Shown here piece by piece: positions 17,526 to 27,292 of a stretch of 64,000 nucleotides of DNA. The DNA lies in contig NZ_SMFN01000003.1 of the NCBI RefSeq assembly GCF_004349135.1, positions 62,001 to 126,000 of the forward strand, read 5' to 3'. Numbering within the stretch: the first letter of the stretch is position 1; every line of letters begins with the position of its first letter. The DNA comes from Flavobacterium sandaracinum (GTDB lineage: Bacteria; Bacteroidota; Bacteroidia; Flavobacteriales; Flavobacteriaceae). A program made the position numbers and the translations under genes. The notes under the pieces are model-generated. The model saw nothing but the letters and a program-made list of their open reading frames with translations. It searched no databases and was not told the DNA's origin.

Positions 17526-18254
17526 TTAATTTTTTAATATTATTATTTTAGGCCAAATTAATGTAAAAATTGAGCCATTGTTTATACCAGCAGTATATTT
17601 AATTTTTCCTCCCACTAATTTCATGATTTTACAACTAATGGCTAATCCTGCTCCTGTTGTATCCACCACATCTTTAGAATTAACAGTATAAAAAATAGAG
17701 AAGATTTTAGACACTGCTTGTTCTGGTATTCCGGGTCCATTATCGCTAACTTTTATTTCATAATCGGTTTCGGTTTCTAGAACCTCAACGCCTACTTTTC
17801 TATTTTCCTTATCGTGAAATCGGACAGCATTATCGAGTAAGTTCATCAACACTTTCTGTAATTTAGCACCTAAAGTTACGCAATTTTCATTAACCAGTGT
17901 AGAGTTTAATGTAAATTCAATAGTAGAATTAGTATCAAATAACGCAATGCTATTTGCAATCATTTTTGAAATGTTCACTTCATAAAATTCTAATTCGAAT
18001 CTATCAACTCGAGAAAGTTCCAACAGTCCATTCATCATATTTTCCATTCGATTGACCCTGTTTTTCAACAAGCTTAAGTTGGCAATCACCTCTTGATTTT
18101 CAACTGCACCCAAATCCTCTTCAATCCACGTGGTAATATTTGAAATTGCCCGCATAGGCGATTTTATATCATGTGAGACGATGTAAACAAATTCTTCAAA
18201 CTCTTTCTTTAGGGCTACTAATTCCTGTTTACATTTATCTTCTTCTTCCTTCAT
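17526..18254 (-). CDS. short sensor histidine kinase (HisKA-HATPase)
   Basis: This 242-residue kinase has only the catalytic core: HisKA with VSHDIKSPMRAIS, then an ATPase domain with NLLDNAVRF, VSDNGPGIP and TGAGLAIS. There is no sensor domain or membrane segment, so it probably takes its input from a partner protein. It lies 6 bases after the large PAS kinase gene and 4 before the receiver gene. Its kinase core is a paralogue of that in the upstream kinase (both carry SHDxKxPxRAI). Confidence 0.9.
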   Translation of the reverse strand: MKEEEDKCKQELVALKKEFEEFVYIVSHDIKSPMRAISNITTWIEEDLGAVENQEVIANLSLLKNRVNRMENMMNGLLELSRVDRFELEFYEVNISKMIANSIALFDTNSTIEFTLNSTLVNENCVTLGAKLQKVLMNLLDNAVRFHDKENRKVGVEVLETETDYEIKVSDNGPGIPEQAVSKIFSIFYTVNSKDVVDTTGAGLAISCKIMKLVGGKIKYTAGINNGSIFTLIWPKIIILKN

Positions 18255-18260
18255 CTTTAT

Positions 18261-20579
18261 TTATTTAGGGAATGTAAAAACGAAACTACATCCTTCATTT
18301 TCTTTAGATTCAATATGTATATTTCCTCCTTTTTCTTCAATAATTTTTTTCACAATAGACAAACCTATACCTGTACTCTCTTTTACATCGCGTGCCTCAA
18401 TAGTTTGAAAAACTTTAAATACTTTTTTATGGTATTCTATTGCAATCCCAGGACCATTATCTTTTATACTAAACTGATGAAAACCGGGCAGGGATTTATA
18501 CTGGCAGTCTATTTTACCTACCGCCTTATTACTGTACTTAACAGCATTACTAATCAAGTTACTAAATACTTGCTGCAAAAGTATTCGTTCGGATTCAATC
18601 TCTGGAAAGTTTTTACCAATCGTGATTTCAAAGCCTTGTTTTGGAACAATAGAATCTATAATTTGACTTAACATCAATTTTAAATCAATCTTTTCCTTTT
18701 CGATTTCAGTACGACCTATGCGCGAATATTCTAGAACTCCATTGATTAAGTTTTCCATACGCAACACGCGTCCACGAAGTAGGTCAAAATTAGCGCTAAC
18801 GGTCTCCGGCATACCTGGCATATCTTCGACAATCCATTCTGACAAATTATTAATGGCTCGAAGTGGCGCCTTCAAATCATGTGAAACTACGTAAGCAAAC
18901 TGATCGAGTTCGTTGTTTTTTTTACTCAAATTTAGTAGTGCATTATTTAAGTTTGCTTCCGCATTTTTTTGATCCGTGATATCGGTGCTTATTGAAATGT
19001 ATTGATACGGCTTATTTTTTTCGTCCAAAAAGGGAACAATGGTTGCTTTTTCCCAATAATAAGAACCGTCTTTAGCTAAATTTCTCGTTTCGCCTTTCCA
19101 AACATCCCCGTTAACAATTGTTTTCAAAATTTGTTTAGAAAATTCTTTGGGAAAATGCCCCGTAATAGTGCGTTGATCTTTGCCTATTAGCTCATCTTTA
19201 GTATACTTAGAAATGCTACAGAAGTTATCATTTACAAACGTGAGCAATCCTTGTTGATCTGAAATAGATACAATTGCTGATTCATCTAAAGCAGATCGTA
19301 TGTCTCTTATTTCTTTTGATTTTTGAATGATTTTCTGCTCTGCTAAGGTGATCTCCGTAACATCCTGAATAATTCCTTTTAACTCAATCACCTCCCCTTT
19401 TTCGTTTTTAAAAGGTTGTCCAATTTCTAGAATATGTTTGACTCTTTGGTCTGGAAATACGATTCTATATTTGATTTTAAAGTCTTTTCCTGTTTGTATA
19501 ACATTCTCACTTACTTGGTCCAACTTTACTAAATCATCCTTGTGAATTCTGTTTCTATATTCTTTATACAACTGATCCGAAGACAATTGTTCCAATTCAA
19601 AAATACGATAATGACCTTCAGACCAAACAAGATTATTAGTAACTAAATTAAATTTCCAGCTCCCAATTTTAGCAATATGTTGCGACTCCTCTAATAACTT
19701 ATTCCCATCGATTAAATGTTGCTCGGCTTCTTTTTCCTTAGTCACATTTCGAGCAATACAGTATAAATTTCCAGTTGTAGGATCTGGTGAGGTATTCCAG
19801 CTCAGTATAATATAATCTCCATTTTTGCAACGAAAACGGTTCTCAAAACTAATCGTTAACTCCCCCTTTGATAATTTCTCTACTTCTTTGTAGGTTTGAG
19901 CCAAATCATCAGGGTGCACAAAATCAACAAAAGGAGTTCCTTCCAATTCTTGTTTAGAATAGCCTAAAACCTTAGTAAATGCAGGATTGACTTTATAGAA
20001 TAATCCATTCACATTAGCGATGCAAACCAAATCTTTAGACAGATCAATAAAATTTTGCATTTCCTTTTGAGATTCTAGGAAGTCTAAATGTTTTTTGCGT
20101 GAATCTAATAAGGCAACAACTTGATCAGCTAGCAATTTCAGAGCGTTTTTTTGTTTATCGTTAAGAGCCCTAGGTTCCGTATCGATAACACAAAGTGACC
20201 CCATATTAAGTCCGCTTTTAGTTCGAAGTGGTGCTCCGGCATAAAATCGGATATTGGGACTACCCGTGACCAATGGATTTTCCGAAAACAGTTTGTTTTC
20301 AGTAGCATTCTGAACTTCAAAAACGTCATCACCTAAAATAGTGTATTGGCAAAAAGATATTTCTCTAGCTGTTTCTGACACATCTATCCCTACTTTTGAT
20401 TTAAACCATTGTCGGTCTTCATCTATTAAACTGACTAAAGCTATAGGAGTTCCGCAAATAAAAGAGGCTAACTGCGCGATAGAATCATATTCTTTTTCAG
20501 ACAATGAATCCAGAATAGCAAAGTCTTTCAGTTCTTGGAGTCTTTCAATTTCATTTTCCGGTTTTGGATCTACATTCAT
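18261..20579 (-). CDS. GAF/PAS sensor histidine kinase
   Basis: This 772-residue soluble kinase has a GAF domain (about 20-165), three PAS/PAC repeats (about 170-290, 300-415 and 420-545), HisKA with VVSHDLKAPLRAI and an ATPase domain with NLISNAVKYSNK, DNGPGI and TGIGLSIV. It is the first gene of a five-gene cluster (kinase, kinase, receiver, degenerate receiver, hybrid kinase). The GAF and PAS domains could bind a cofactor or small ligand; no chromophore cysteine can be assigned. A 28-bp palindrome lies 33 bases upstream of the start. Confidence 0.92.
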   Translation of the reverse strand: MNVDPKPENEIERLQELKDFAILDSLSEKEYDSIAQLASFICGTPIALVSLIDEDRQWFKSKVGIDVSETAREISFCQYTILGDDVFEVQNATENKLFSENPLVTGSPNIRFYAGAPLRTKSGLNMGSLCVIDTEPRALNDKQKNALKLLADQVVALLDSRKKHLDFLESQKEMQNFIDLSKDLVCIANVNGLFYKVNPAFTKVLGYSKQELEGTPFVDFVHPDDLAQTYKEVEKLSKGELTISFENRFRCKNGDYIILSWNTSPDPTTGNLYCIARNVTKEKEAEQHLIDGNKLLEESQHIAKIGSWKFNLVTNNLVWSEGHYRIFELEQLSSDQLYKEYRNRIHKDDLVKLDQVSENVIQTGKDFKIKYRIVFPDQRVKHILEIGQPFKNEKGEVIELKGIIQDVTEITLAEQKIIQKSKEIRDIRSALDESAIVSISDQQGLLTFVNDNFCSISKYTKDELIGKDQRTITGHFPKEFSKQILKTIVNGDVWKGETRNLAKDGSYYWEKATIVPFLDEKNKPYQYISISTDITDQKNAEANLNNALLNLSKKNNELDQFAYVVSHDLKAPLRAINNLSEWIVEDMPGMPETVSANFDLLRGRVLRMENLINGVLEYSRIGRTEIEKEKIDLKLMLSQIIDSIVPKQGFEITIGKNFPEIESERILLQQVFSNLISNAVKYSNKAVGKIDCQYKSLPGFHQFSIKDNGPGIAIEYHKKVFKVFQTIEARDVKESTGIGLSIVKKIIEEKGGNIHIESKENEGCSFVFTFPK

Positions 20580-21274
20580 TAAAATGGGTATTTTCTTTAC
20601 TATTACTGATCAATAATTAATCGGTACTGATTAATTATTTAGGTTTAAGTTCATTGTGCACTACTTCTAATTGGAAAAACAATTGGTCTGGCTACAAAAA
20701 TAAAATTAATTTCGAATTAACAGAATCGTAACTGCTTAAATTTATAGTAATCCATAAAAAAATACTCCTTTTTCAGATTATTTTCAAAAAACAAAAAAAC
20801 AAAATTAGGAAAAATAAACACATCTACTCAAGAACACTTTTTTCTGCAATTAAAAACTTTTTGTGAAAGTCATAAGTACAGTATTTCGATTAGTAACTTT
20901 ATTTTATTTGTGTTCCTTTTTAATCCTTTTCTCCTAAAATAAAGACCAGTAGTACCGATTATTAGATATTCAAAATAAAAATTACAATAAGCCTCTCGAT
21001 AAAATACATATTATACTGATAAACAGCAATTTATAAAATAAAAATGTCGTTTTATTTTAAATTATAAAAAATATTTGTCTAAATTTACGCTATTCGTTTA
21101 GCTAGATGAAGCTCCTACTACTTCCCGCTAAAAGCTTAAAATGATTCCTAAATTCCGAGCATAGCTTTGAATTAAAAAATTTATGGTTGTGATTAAAAAA
21201 CAAGCTCCTGTTTTTTTGACTATTACTATTTGACGTACCCAATTTAATACCCTTTACCATTAAAAAAAGACGCC
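20580..21274. other. 695-bp divergent intergenic region
   Basis: This region separates the kinase operon from ppsA. Apart from the palindrome near its left end I see only AT-rich sequence, with no ORF, no clear TAnnTTTG promoter and no repeat. Confidence 0.6.
20612..20639. promoter_or_regulatory. palindromic operator candidate upstream of the kinase operon
   Basis: AATAATTAATC-GGTACT-GATTAATTATT is symmetric at 26 of 28 positions and lies 33 bp before the start of the GAF/PAS kinase. Position and symmetry fit a binding site for a dimeric regulator. A transcript hairpin is possible but has no T tract. Confidence 0.5.
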
Positions 21275-23695
21275 ATGAAAACATACAAGTACATTCTGTT
21301 TTTCAACGAAATAAATATTGATGCAATTGACAAAGTAGGTGGCAAAAATGCATCGCTTGGGGAAATGTACAATCAACTCAATCCAATTGGTATTACTATT
21401 CCAAACGGATTTGCCGTTACTGCCGAAGGGTATCGGCTATTTCGAAAAACCAATGGTTTAGAAAAACTACTGCAAGATTTATTGTTGTCTTTAGATACCA
21501 AAGAATATTCAAATCTTTCGCTTATTGGAGAAAAAGCTAGAAATCTCATTCTATCTGCAGCTATTCCCGAAGAAATACGGGATGAAATAAAACTCGCTTA
21601 CGAATCGCTGAGTAAGCAATGTGGCACCTCAAATCTAGATGTCGCAGTACGAAGTAGTGCCACATCTGAAGATTTACCCACAGCAAGTTTCGCAGGACGA
21701 ATGGAGTCTTTTCTTCATATTAATGGAGAACAAGAATTACTGTCCACTATTCACCGTTGTTACGCTTCGCTGTTTACAGATCGTGCCATAAAATACCGTC
21801 ACGACATGGATTTTACTAAATTAGACATTGCTATTTCTGTGGGTGTTCAACAAATGGTTCGAAGTGACAAAGCGGCTTCTGGCGTCGCTTTTACAATTGA
21901 TCCCGATAGCGGATTCGAAAATACCATCATCATCAATAGTATTTGGGGACTGGGAGAAAATATTGTTCAAGGCACTGTTACACCTGACGAATGGATAGTA
22001 TTCAAACCTACATTAGCAAATCCGAACGTGATTCCCATTTTAAAAAGACAGTGCGGCCAAAAAGAATTTACGATGATCTATAAAGATAGAGTCGCAGGTT
22101 CAGCTGCTGAAAATACCATTGTTAATAAAGATACTTCATTGGAAAAACAAAAACAATTTTCGCTAAACGACAAAGAAGTCATTCAACTGGCACAATGGTG
22201 TTCAAAAATTGAAAAACATTATAAAAAAGCAATGGACATTGAGTGGGCCAAAGACGGTTTAAACAATCAATTGTACATTGTGCAGGCACGTCCAGAAACC
22301 GTTCATGGAAAAGCAAATAAGCAACTGCGAGAAATTTATAAGCTCAAAGAAAAAAGCACTCTCCTAGTTCAAGGAATCGCATTAGGTGATAAAATTGCTT
22401 CTGGTAAAGCGCGAATTCTAAACAATCCGCAAGAGGGCTATTTATTACAAAATGGGGAAATAATCGTAACGGATTTGACAAACCCAGATTGGGATCCCAT
22501 CATGAAACGAGCCGCAGCAATTATCACTAATAAAGGAGGCCGTACCAGTCATGCTGCTATTGTGGCTCGAGAACTAGGAACCGTTGCTGTGGTGGGTTGC
22601 GGAGATGCCACTTCAGTGCTAAAAAATGGTCAGGAAATTACCGTATCCTGCGCCGAAGGTACAACAGGAAACATCTATGATGGACTGCTGAAATGGGACA
22701 TTACAGAGCGGGATTTTAGTGCCCTAAAAATGCCAGAGACGCATCCCATGCTCATTCTGTCTGATCCCGAAAGAGCGTTTGAGTTAAGCCATTATCCCAA
22801 TCAAGGTGTGGGTTTAATGCGAATGGAATTTGCGATTTCGAATACAATCAAAATCCATCCTTTGGCATTATGCGAACCTGAAAAAATAACCGATGAAAAA
22901 ATCAAATCTGAAATAGCAGCATTAACAAAAGGATACGAAGATCCAAAAAAATATTTCATCGATAAACTCGCCGAAGCGGTAGCGATTGTTGCAGCCGCTT
23001 TCTATCCAAAAGAAGTAATTGTGCGCATGAGTGATTTTAAAAGCAATGAATACGCCAACCTCATCGGAGGAAAATTTTATGAACCTAACGAGGAAAACCC
23101 CATGATTGGTTTTCGTGGCGCTTCCCGTTATTACAGTGATTTTTATCGAAAAGGGTTTGCTTTAGAATGTGAAGCCATGAAAAAAGTGCGCAACGAAATG
23201 GGACTTCTCAATGTAAAATTGATGATTCCATTTTGTAGAACAGTAGAAGAAGGTGAAAATGTATTAGCGGAAATGACAAAAAATGGTTTAGTACAAGGCG
23301 TCAACGGATTAGAAGTATACGTGATGATTGAAATTCCAAGCAATGTATTGATGGCTGCTGAATTTGCAAAACTCTTTGATGGATTTTCAATTGGTTCTAA
23401 TGATTTAACCCAACTCACCTTGGGACTGGATCGTGATTCAGCCTTAGTCAGTTATTTGTTTAATGAGGAAAATCCAGCAGTCAAAGCGTTGATAAAAGAA
23501 ACCATTCGGGTCGCCAAGCACTACGAAATAAAAGTGGGACTCTGCGGACAAGCACCCAGTGACCTTCCTGAATTTGCCAAATTTTTAGTGAACGAAGGAA
23601 TAGATAGTATCTCATTTAACCCAGATGCATTGATAAAAGGAATTGAAAATATTTTAGAAGCAGAACGGCAATCCAAAATAAAAATTATCATTTAA
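21275..23695 (+). CDS. ppsA: phosphoenolpyruvate synthase
   Basis: This 806-residue protein has full family length. The N-terminal ATP-binding domain includes VGGKNASLGEM and VAVRSSATSEDLPTASFAGR. The central phosphohistidine is H426 in GGRTSHAAIVARELG. The C-terminal barrel includes GFRGASRYY, SIGSNDLTQLTLGLDRDS and the cysteine in GLCGQAPSD. It converts pyruvate and ATP to phosphoenolpyruvate, AMP and phosphate at the entry to gluconeogenesis. It leads the plus-strand block, with an SDR gene 11 bases downstream. Pyruvate phosphate dikinase is excluded by length and motif layout. Confidence 0.94.
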   Translation: MKTYKYILFFNEINIDAIDKVGGKNASLGEMYNQLNPIGITIPNGFAVTAEGYRLFRKTNGLEKLLQDLLLSLDTKEYSNLSLIGEKARNLILSAAIPEEIRDEIKLAYESLSKQCGTSNLDVAVRSSATSEDLPTASFAGRMESFLHINGEQELLSTIHRCYASLFTDRAIKYRHDMDFTKLDIAISVGVQQMVRSDKAASGVAFTIDPDSGFENTIIINSIWGLGENIVQGTVTPDEWIVFKPTLANPNVIPILKRQCGQKEFTMIYKDRVAGSAAENTIVNKDTSLEKQKQFSLNDKEVIQLAQWCSKIEKHYKKAMDIEWAKDGLNNQLYIVQARPETVHGKANKQLREIYKLKEKSTLLVQGIALGDKIASGKARILNNPQEGYLLQNGEIIVTDLTNPDWDPIMKRAAAIITNKGGRTSHAAIVARELGTVAVVGCGDATSVLKNGQEITVSCAEGTTGNIYDGLLKWDITERDFSALKMPETHPMLILSDPERAFELSHYPNQGVGLMRMEFAISNTIKIHPLALCEPEKITDEKIKSEIAALTKGYEDPKKYFIDKLAEAVAIVAAAFYPKEVIVRMSDFKSNEYANLIGGKFYEPNEENPMIGFRGASRYYSDFYRKGFALECEAMKKVRNEMGLLNVKLMIPFCRTVEEGENVLAEMTKNGLVQGVNGLEVYVMIEIPSNVLMAAEFAKLFDGFSIGSNDLTQLTLGLDRDSALVSYLFNEENPAVKALIKETIRVAKHYEIKVGLCGQAPSDLPEFAKFLVNEGIDSISFNPDALIKGIENILEAERQSKIKIII

Positions 23696-23706
23696 AAAAA
23701 CAAATC

Positions 23707-24462
23707 ATGGAAACAACATTCAAGAATAAAGTAGCATTAGTAACCGGAGGCGCATCAGGAATCGGTAAAGCAGCAGCACTAGCTTTTGCCAAAAAAGGAG
23801 CAAAAGTAGCCATAGCTGACTGGAAAGAAAATGATGAAATGGTAGACCTCATCAAAGAACTGGGCAGTGAAGCTATTTTCATCAAATGTGATGTCTCAAA
23901 AACCGAAGATGTAAAAGCGATGGTGGTGCAAACAATTGCCGCCTTTGGTCGATTGGATTATGCGTTCAACAATGCCGGAATCGAAGGAAATACTGCTACA
24001 ACCCAAGAATGTACAGAGGAAAATTGGGATAAAACCATCAGTGTAAATCTAAAAGGAATTTGGCTTTGTATGAAATATGAAATTCCGGAAATGCTCAAAG
24101 AAGGCAAAGGAGCCATCGTCAACTGTGCATCAGTGGCTGGATTGATTGGTTTTGCCGGATTGCCGGCCTATGTAGCTTCTAAACATGGAATTGTGGGACT
24201 CACCAAAACCACAGCATTAGAATGTGCCAAACAAGGAATCCGAGTAAATGTAGTTTGTCCCGGTGTTATTCAAACCCCAATGATTGACCGACTGACCGGG
24301 AAAACAAAAGAAGCGATAGAACAATTTACTGGTTTAGAACCCATTGGCCGTTTTGGTCTTCCAGAAGAAATAGCTAGTGCTGTTATTTGGCTGTGCTCAG
24401 ATGAAGCCTCCTTTGTAACCGGACATGTTATGGCGGTAGACGGTGGGTTTGTCGCACAATGA
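23707..24462 (+). CDS. short-chain dehydrogenase/reductase
   Basis: This 251-residue classical SDR has the cofactor motif TGGASGIGKA, the NNAG motif (AFNNAGIEG), the catalytic serine in NCASVAG, and Y-x-x-x-K in YVASKHG. It also has the C-terminal GRFGLPEEIASAVIWLCSDE pattern. It is an NAD(P)-dependent oxidoreductase of unknown substrate. It is probably co-transcribed with ppsA. The 294 bases downstream show no gene or clear signal. Confidence 0.92.
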   Translation: METTFKNKVALVTGGASGIGKAAALAFAKKGAKVAIADWKENDEMVDLIKELGSEAIFIKCDVSKTEDVKAMVVQTIAAFGRLDYAFNNAGIEGNTATTQECTEENWDKTISVNLKGIWLCMKYEIPEMLKEGKGAIVNCASVAGLIGFAGLPAYVASKHGIVGLTKTTALECAKQGIRVNVVCPGVIQTPMIDRLTGKTKEAIEQFTGLEPIGRFGLPEEIASAVIWLCSDEASFVTGHVMAVDGGFVAQ

Positions 24463-24756
24463 CAACTAAAACATTTCAAACTGTATCCAGCAGAAACACA
24501 TTTAAACACTTATCTGCCTGTATTTGTGAATTAAATTAGAATTTTTAAATAGACGATTCAAAGCGCCATTAACTACTCAATAATCTGAAAATCAATACCT
24601 AAAAGCGCTCGTCGTTTTTAAATTAAATCGATTACGCAGTACTTTTTGCGAAAGCGAAAATCTAAAAAAGGATAACGAATTGACAAAATTGTTTACCCAG
24701 AAAAATAAATTAGAAACAACATAAAGAAAGAAAGCTAACTATTTAAATCAACCCAC

Positions 24757-25029
24757 ATGGAAAACACACCTTTTTGTCAAAGTTGCGGAATGCCACTGAC
24801 TACAGAAGAAGCGAAAGGAACAGAAAATAATGGCCTAAAAACGAGTGAATATTGCCGGTATTGTTATGAGGACAGCCACTTTAAAAACCCGGAAATGAAC
24901 TTGGAAGAAATGAAAAAAACCGTAAAAATGCACATGGAGAAAAAAAAACTTCCTAGTTATATGGTTCAAAAAGCATTGAATATTTTACCCGTATTGAAAC
25001 GTTGGAAAAACAAACAATTTGTTATTTAA
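24757..25029 (+). CDS. small zinc-ribbon protein
   Basis: This 90-residue protein has four cysteines in two pairs, C7-x-x-C10 in PFCQSCGMPL and C33-x-x-C36 in EYCRYCYED, which should bind one zinc. A helical, lysine-rich tail follows (EEMKKTVKMHMEKKKLPSYM). The family is annotated only as a putative zinc ribbon; a role in transcription or protein contacts is a guess. The next gene, the LDH-like one, begins 70 bases downstream. Confidence 0.78.
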   Translation: MENTPFCQSCGMPLTTEEAKGTENNGLKTSEYCRYCYEDSHFKNPEMNLEEMKKTVKMHMEKKKLPSYMVQKALNILPVLKRWKNKQFVI

Positions 25030-25099
25030 TCCTTTTATTTCATCCCTTTAAGTGTTTAAAAAATATTTTAGCATCACAAATGATATTAAAAAAAATAAA

Positions 25100-26089
25100 A
25101 TGAAAGTATTAGTATACAGCATCTTTGGCTTTGAAAAACCATTTATTGAAAAAGCAGCTCATGGAAACCACGAGTTGGTTTTTACGGAGCAGCATTTGGA
25201 TGAAAGCACGGCGTATTTAGCTCAAGGATTTGATGCCGTTTCGCTGTCTAATTCTGATGTGGCTTCAGAAGCAGTTTTGCAAAAACTCTACAACTGTGGT
25301 GTTAAATACATTGCGTTGCGGGGAGTAAGTTCTGATTTTATTGATGTTCCAAGGGCAAAATCTCTGGCGATGAAGGTCGCAAATGTACCCAGTAATCCCC
25401 CTTATTCCGTTGCTGAGCATGCGGTTGGTTTGGTATTGGCACTAAACAGGAAATTGATCTTGGGACAACGATTAATGGACCTTGGAGATTATCGAATGAA
25501 TCATTTAGTGGGTTTTGATTTGCACGGAAAAACAGTTGGTATTATTGGAACCGGAAAAATAGGTGCAACTTTTGCACGAATTATGCATGGATTTGGTTGT
25601 AAAATTGTCGCCTTTGATAGCCAAGAAAACAAAGAGCTGCTAGCTGAAATCCCAATATCCTATTTGACATTCGAGGAAGTTTGTGCTGCCGCTGATGTGC
25701 TGTCCATACATTCTTTTTGGAATAGTTCATCTAAAATTTTGTTTGACAAAACTCAATTTTCGTTTTGCAAAAAAGGAATTATTTTTATTAACACAGCACA
25801 TTGGAAGTTCGTAAATACCGAAGATTTAATAGAAGCAGTAGAGAACAAAACCCTTGCTGCTGTTGGTCTAGACGTATATGAAAAAGAAGAATCCCTATTC
25901 TTTATAGAACATACCGAAGCTCCCATTACAGACCTTTTGTTTTTGAAACTCCGCTCCTACCCTAATGTCTTGATTACGGGAAATCAAGGTTTATTGACGA
26001 ATGAAACGCTGGCAGGAATTGCCCATACAACGATTGCCAATTTAAATGCTTGGGCGTATAATGGTATTTCGGAAAATGAAATAAGTTGA
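25100..26089 (+). CDS. D-lactate-dehydrogenase-like protein with altered active site
   Basis: This protein has 329 residues from the ATG at 25100, which follows an A-rich stretch; an upstream GTG in frame is less likely. It has the D-2-hydroxyacid dehydrogenase fold, with AEHAVGLVLALNRK, the NAD-binding GIIGTGKIGATFARI and GLDVYEKEESLF. Two catalytic positions are changed. The substrate arginine (R235 in lactobacillal D-LDH, normally INTSRG) is H234 here (INTAHWKF). The acid-base histidine (H296, normally TGHQAF) is N295 (TGNQGL). NAD binding may remain, but ordinary D-lactate dehydrogenase chemistry is unlikely. Confidence 0.82.
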   Translation: MKVLVYSIFGFEKPFIEKAAHGNHELVFTEQHLDESTAYLAQGFDAVSLSNSDVASEAVLQKLYNCGVKYIALRGVSSDFIDVPRAKSLAMKVANVPSNPPYSVAEHAVGLVLALNRKLILGQRLMDLGDYRMNHLVGFDLHGKTVGIIGTGKIGATFARIMHGFGCKIVAFDSQENKELLAEIPISYLTFEEVCAAADVLSIHSFWNSSSKILFDKTQFSFCKKGIIFINTAHWKFVNTEDLIEAVENKTLAAVGLDVYEKEESLFFIEHTEAPITDLLFLKLRSYPNVLITGNQGLLTNETLAGIAHTTIANLNAWAYNGISENEIS

Positions 26090-26182
26090 TGGAAAACTTC
26101 TGTTTATTTTTAAAAATAAAAACAGCATATTTATCCTTAGAACTTGATTATTTATCAAAACAAACTCCTAAAAAATCACCCA

Positions 26183-27292
26183 ATGAAAGGTTCCTTTAAA
26201 CTCGGAAAAATAGCAGACATAGGCATTTTTGTTCATTGGACATTCTCATTACTGATTTTGTTTATCATTTTCATTAATTATCGTTTAGGACAAAATGCGA
26301 CTCAAATACTGTGGTCAGTTGTGTTTATTTTGAGTATTTTCATAACTGTAGTAATGCATGAATTAGGCCATGCTTTGGCAGCAAAAAAATACCACATAAA
26401 TACAAAAGACATCACCCTCTTGCCCATAGGCGGTTTAGCCCGACTCGAAAAAATTCCTGAAAAACCCATCGAAGAATTAATTGTGGCTATTGCGGGCCCT
26501 TTGGTAAACATCACTTTGGCACTGATAACCGGAATTTTCATCACCATACCTAATACTTCAGAACAACTGATGGCTGAATTATCCAGTGGGGTCAATGCCA
26601 ATAATTTCTTTCTGAATTTCTTTTTTGTGAATTTCTGGCTGGCTGTTTTTAATTTAATCCCAGCGTTTCCTATGGATGGCGGCCGCATTTTACGTGCTAT
26701 ATTATCCTTCAGATTACAGCGGCATATTGCAACCCGAATTTCGGCGCGTATAGGTCAATTTCTTGCTTTGGGATTTATACTTTTAGGCTTTTTCACCTCC
26801 CCTTTTTTAGTTATTATTGGTATTTTTGTCATTATAGGCGCTCAAGTTGAAGCGGATTACACTGAATCTAAATTTATGCTGAAAGGATTTAAAGTCCATG
26901 ACGTAATCATGAAAGACTATCCCAAAATTGAGGCTACTGACACTGTAAAAACTGCCGTTGCATTAGTTTTGAATAGTCAAAATAAGAATTTTTTAATCAC
27001 GGAATCAGGTATTCCCGTTGGAACACTCAATCGAGATCAAATTATAATGGCCCTTTCCAATAAAGGGGAAGAAGAATTTATATCCAATGTTATGGACAGG
27101 AATTTGATTTTTCTTGATGCGCATTCACTTCTGGAAAATGTTTTTGAACTCATACAACTGCATAAATCAAGATTAATACTCGTTATGGAAAATAATGAAG
27201 TTGCTGGAACTTTGGACCTCGAAAATTTAATGGAATTTATTTTGATTAACGAAGTTACTATAAATAAAGCGCATGATAAAAACTATCGATAG
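26183..27292 (+). CDS. site-2 protease (M50) with C-terminal CBS pair
   Basis: This protein has 369 residues from the ATG at 26183; a TTG 39 bases upstream is in frame but weaker. The zinc site is H59-E60-L-G-H63 in VVMHELGHALAAKKY, and the third ligand lies in FPMDGGRILRA. About five membrane segments are followed by a soluble tail with two CBS-like units (from about residue 240: VHDVIMKDYPKIEATDTVKT, then FISNVMDRNLIFLDA). M50 enzymes with CBS domains cut proteins within the membrane and may sense adenine nucleotides. The cardiolipin synthase gene overlaps its end by 20 bases, so the two are probably translationally coupled. Confidence 0.9.
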   Translation: MKGSFKLGKIADIGIFVHWTFSLLILFIIFINYRLGQNATQILWSVVFILSIFITVVMHELGHALAAKKYHINTKDITLLPIGGLARLEKIPEKPIEELIVAIAGPLVNITLALITGIFITIPNTSEQLMAELSSGVNANNFFLNFFFVNFWLAVFNLIPAFPMDGGRILRAILSFRLQRHIATRISARIGQFLALGFILLGFFTSPFLVIIGIFVIIGAQVEADYTESKFMLKGFKVHDVIMKDYPKIEATDTVKTAVALVLNSQNKNFLITESGIPVGTLNRDQIIMALSNKGEEEFISNVMDRNLIFLDAHSLLENVFELIQLHKSRLILVMENNEVAGTLDLENLMEFILINEVTINKAHDKNYR

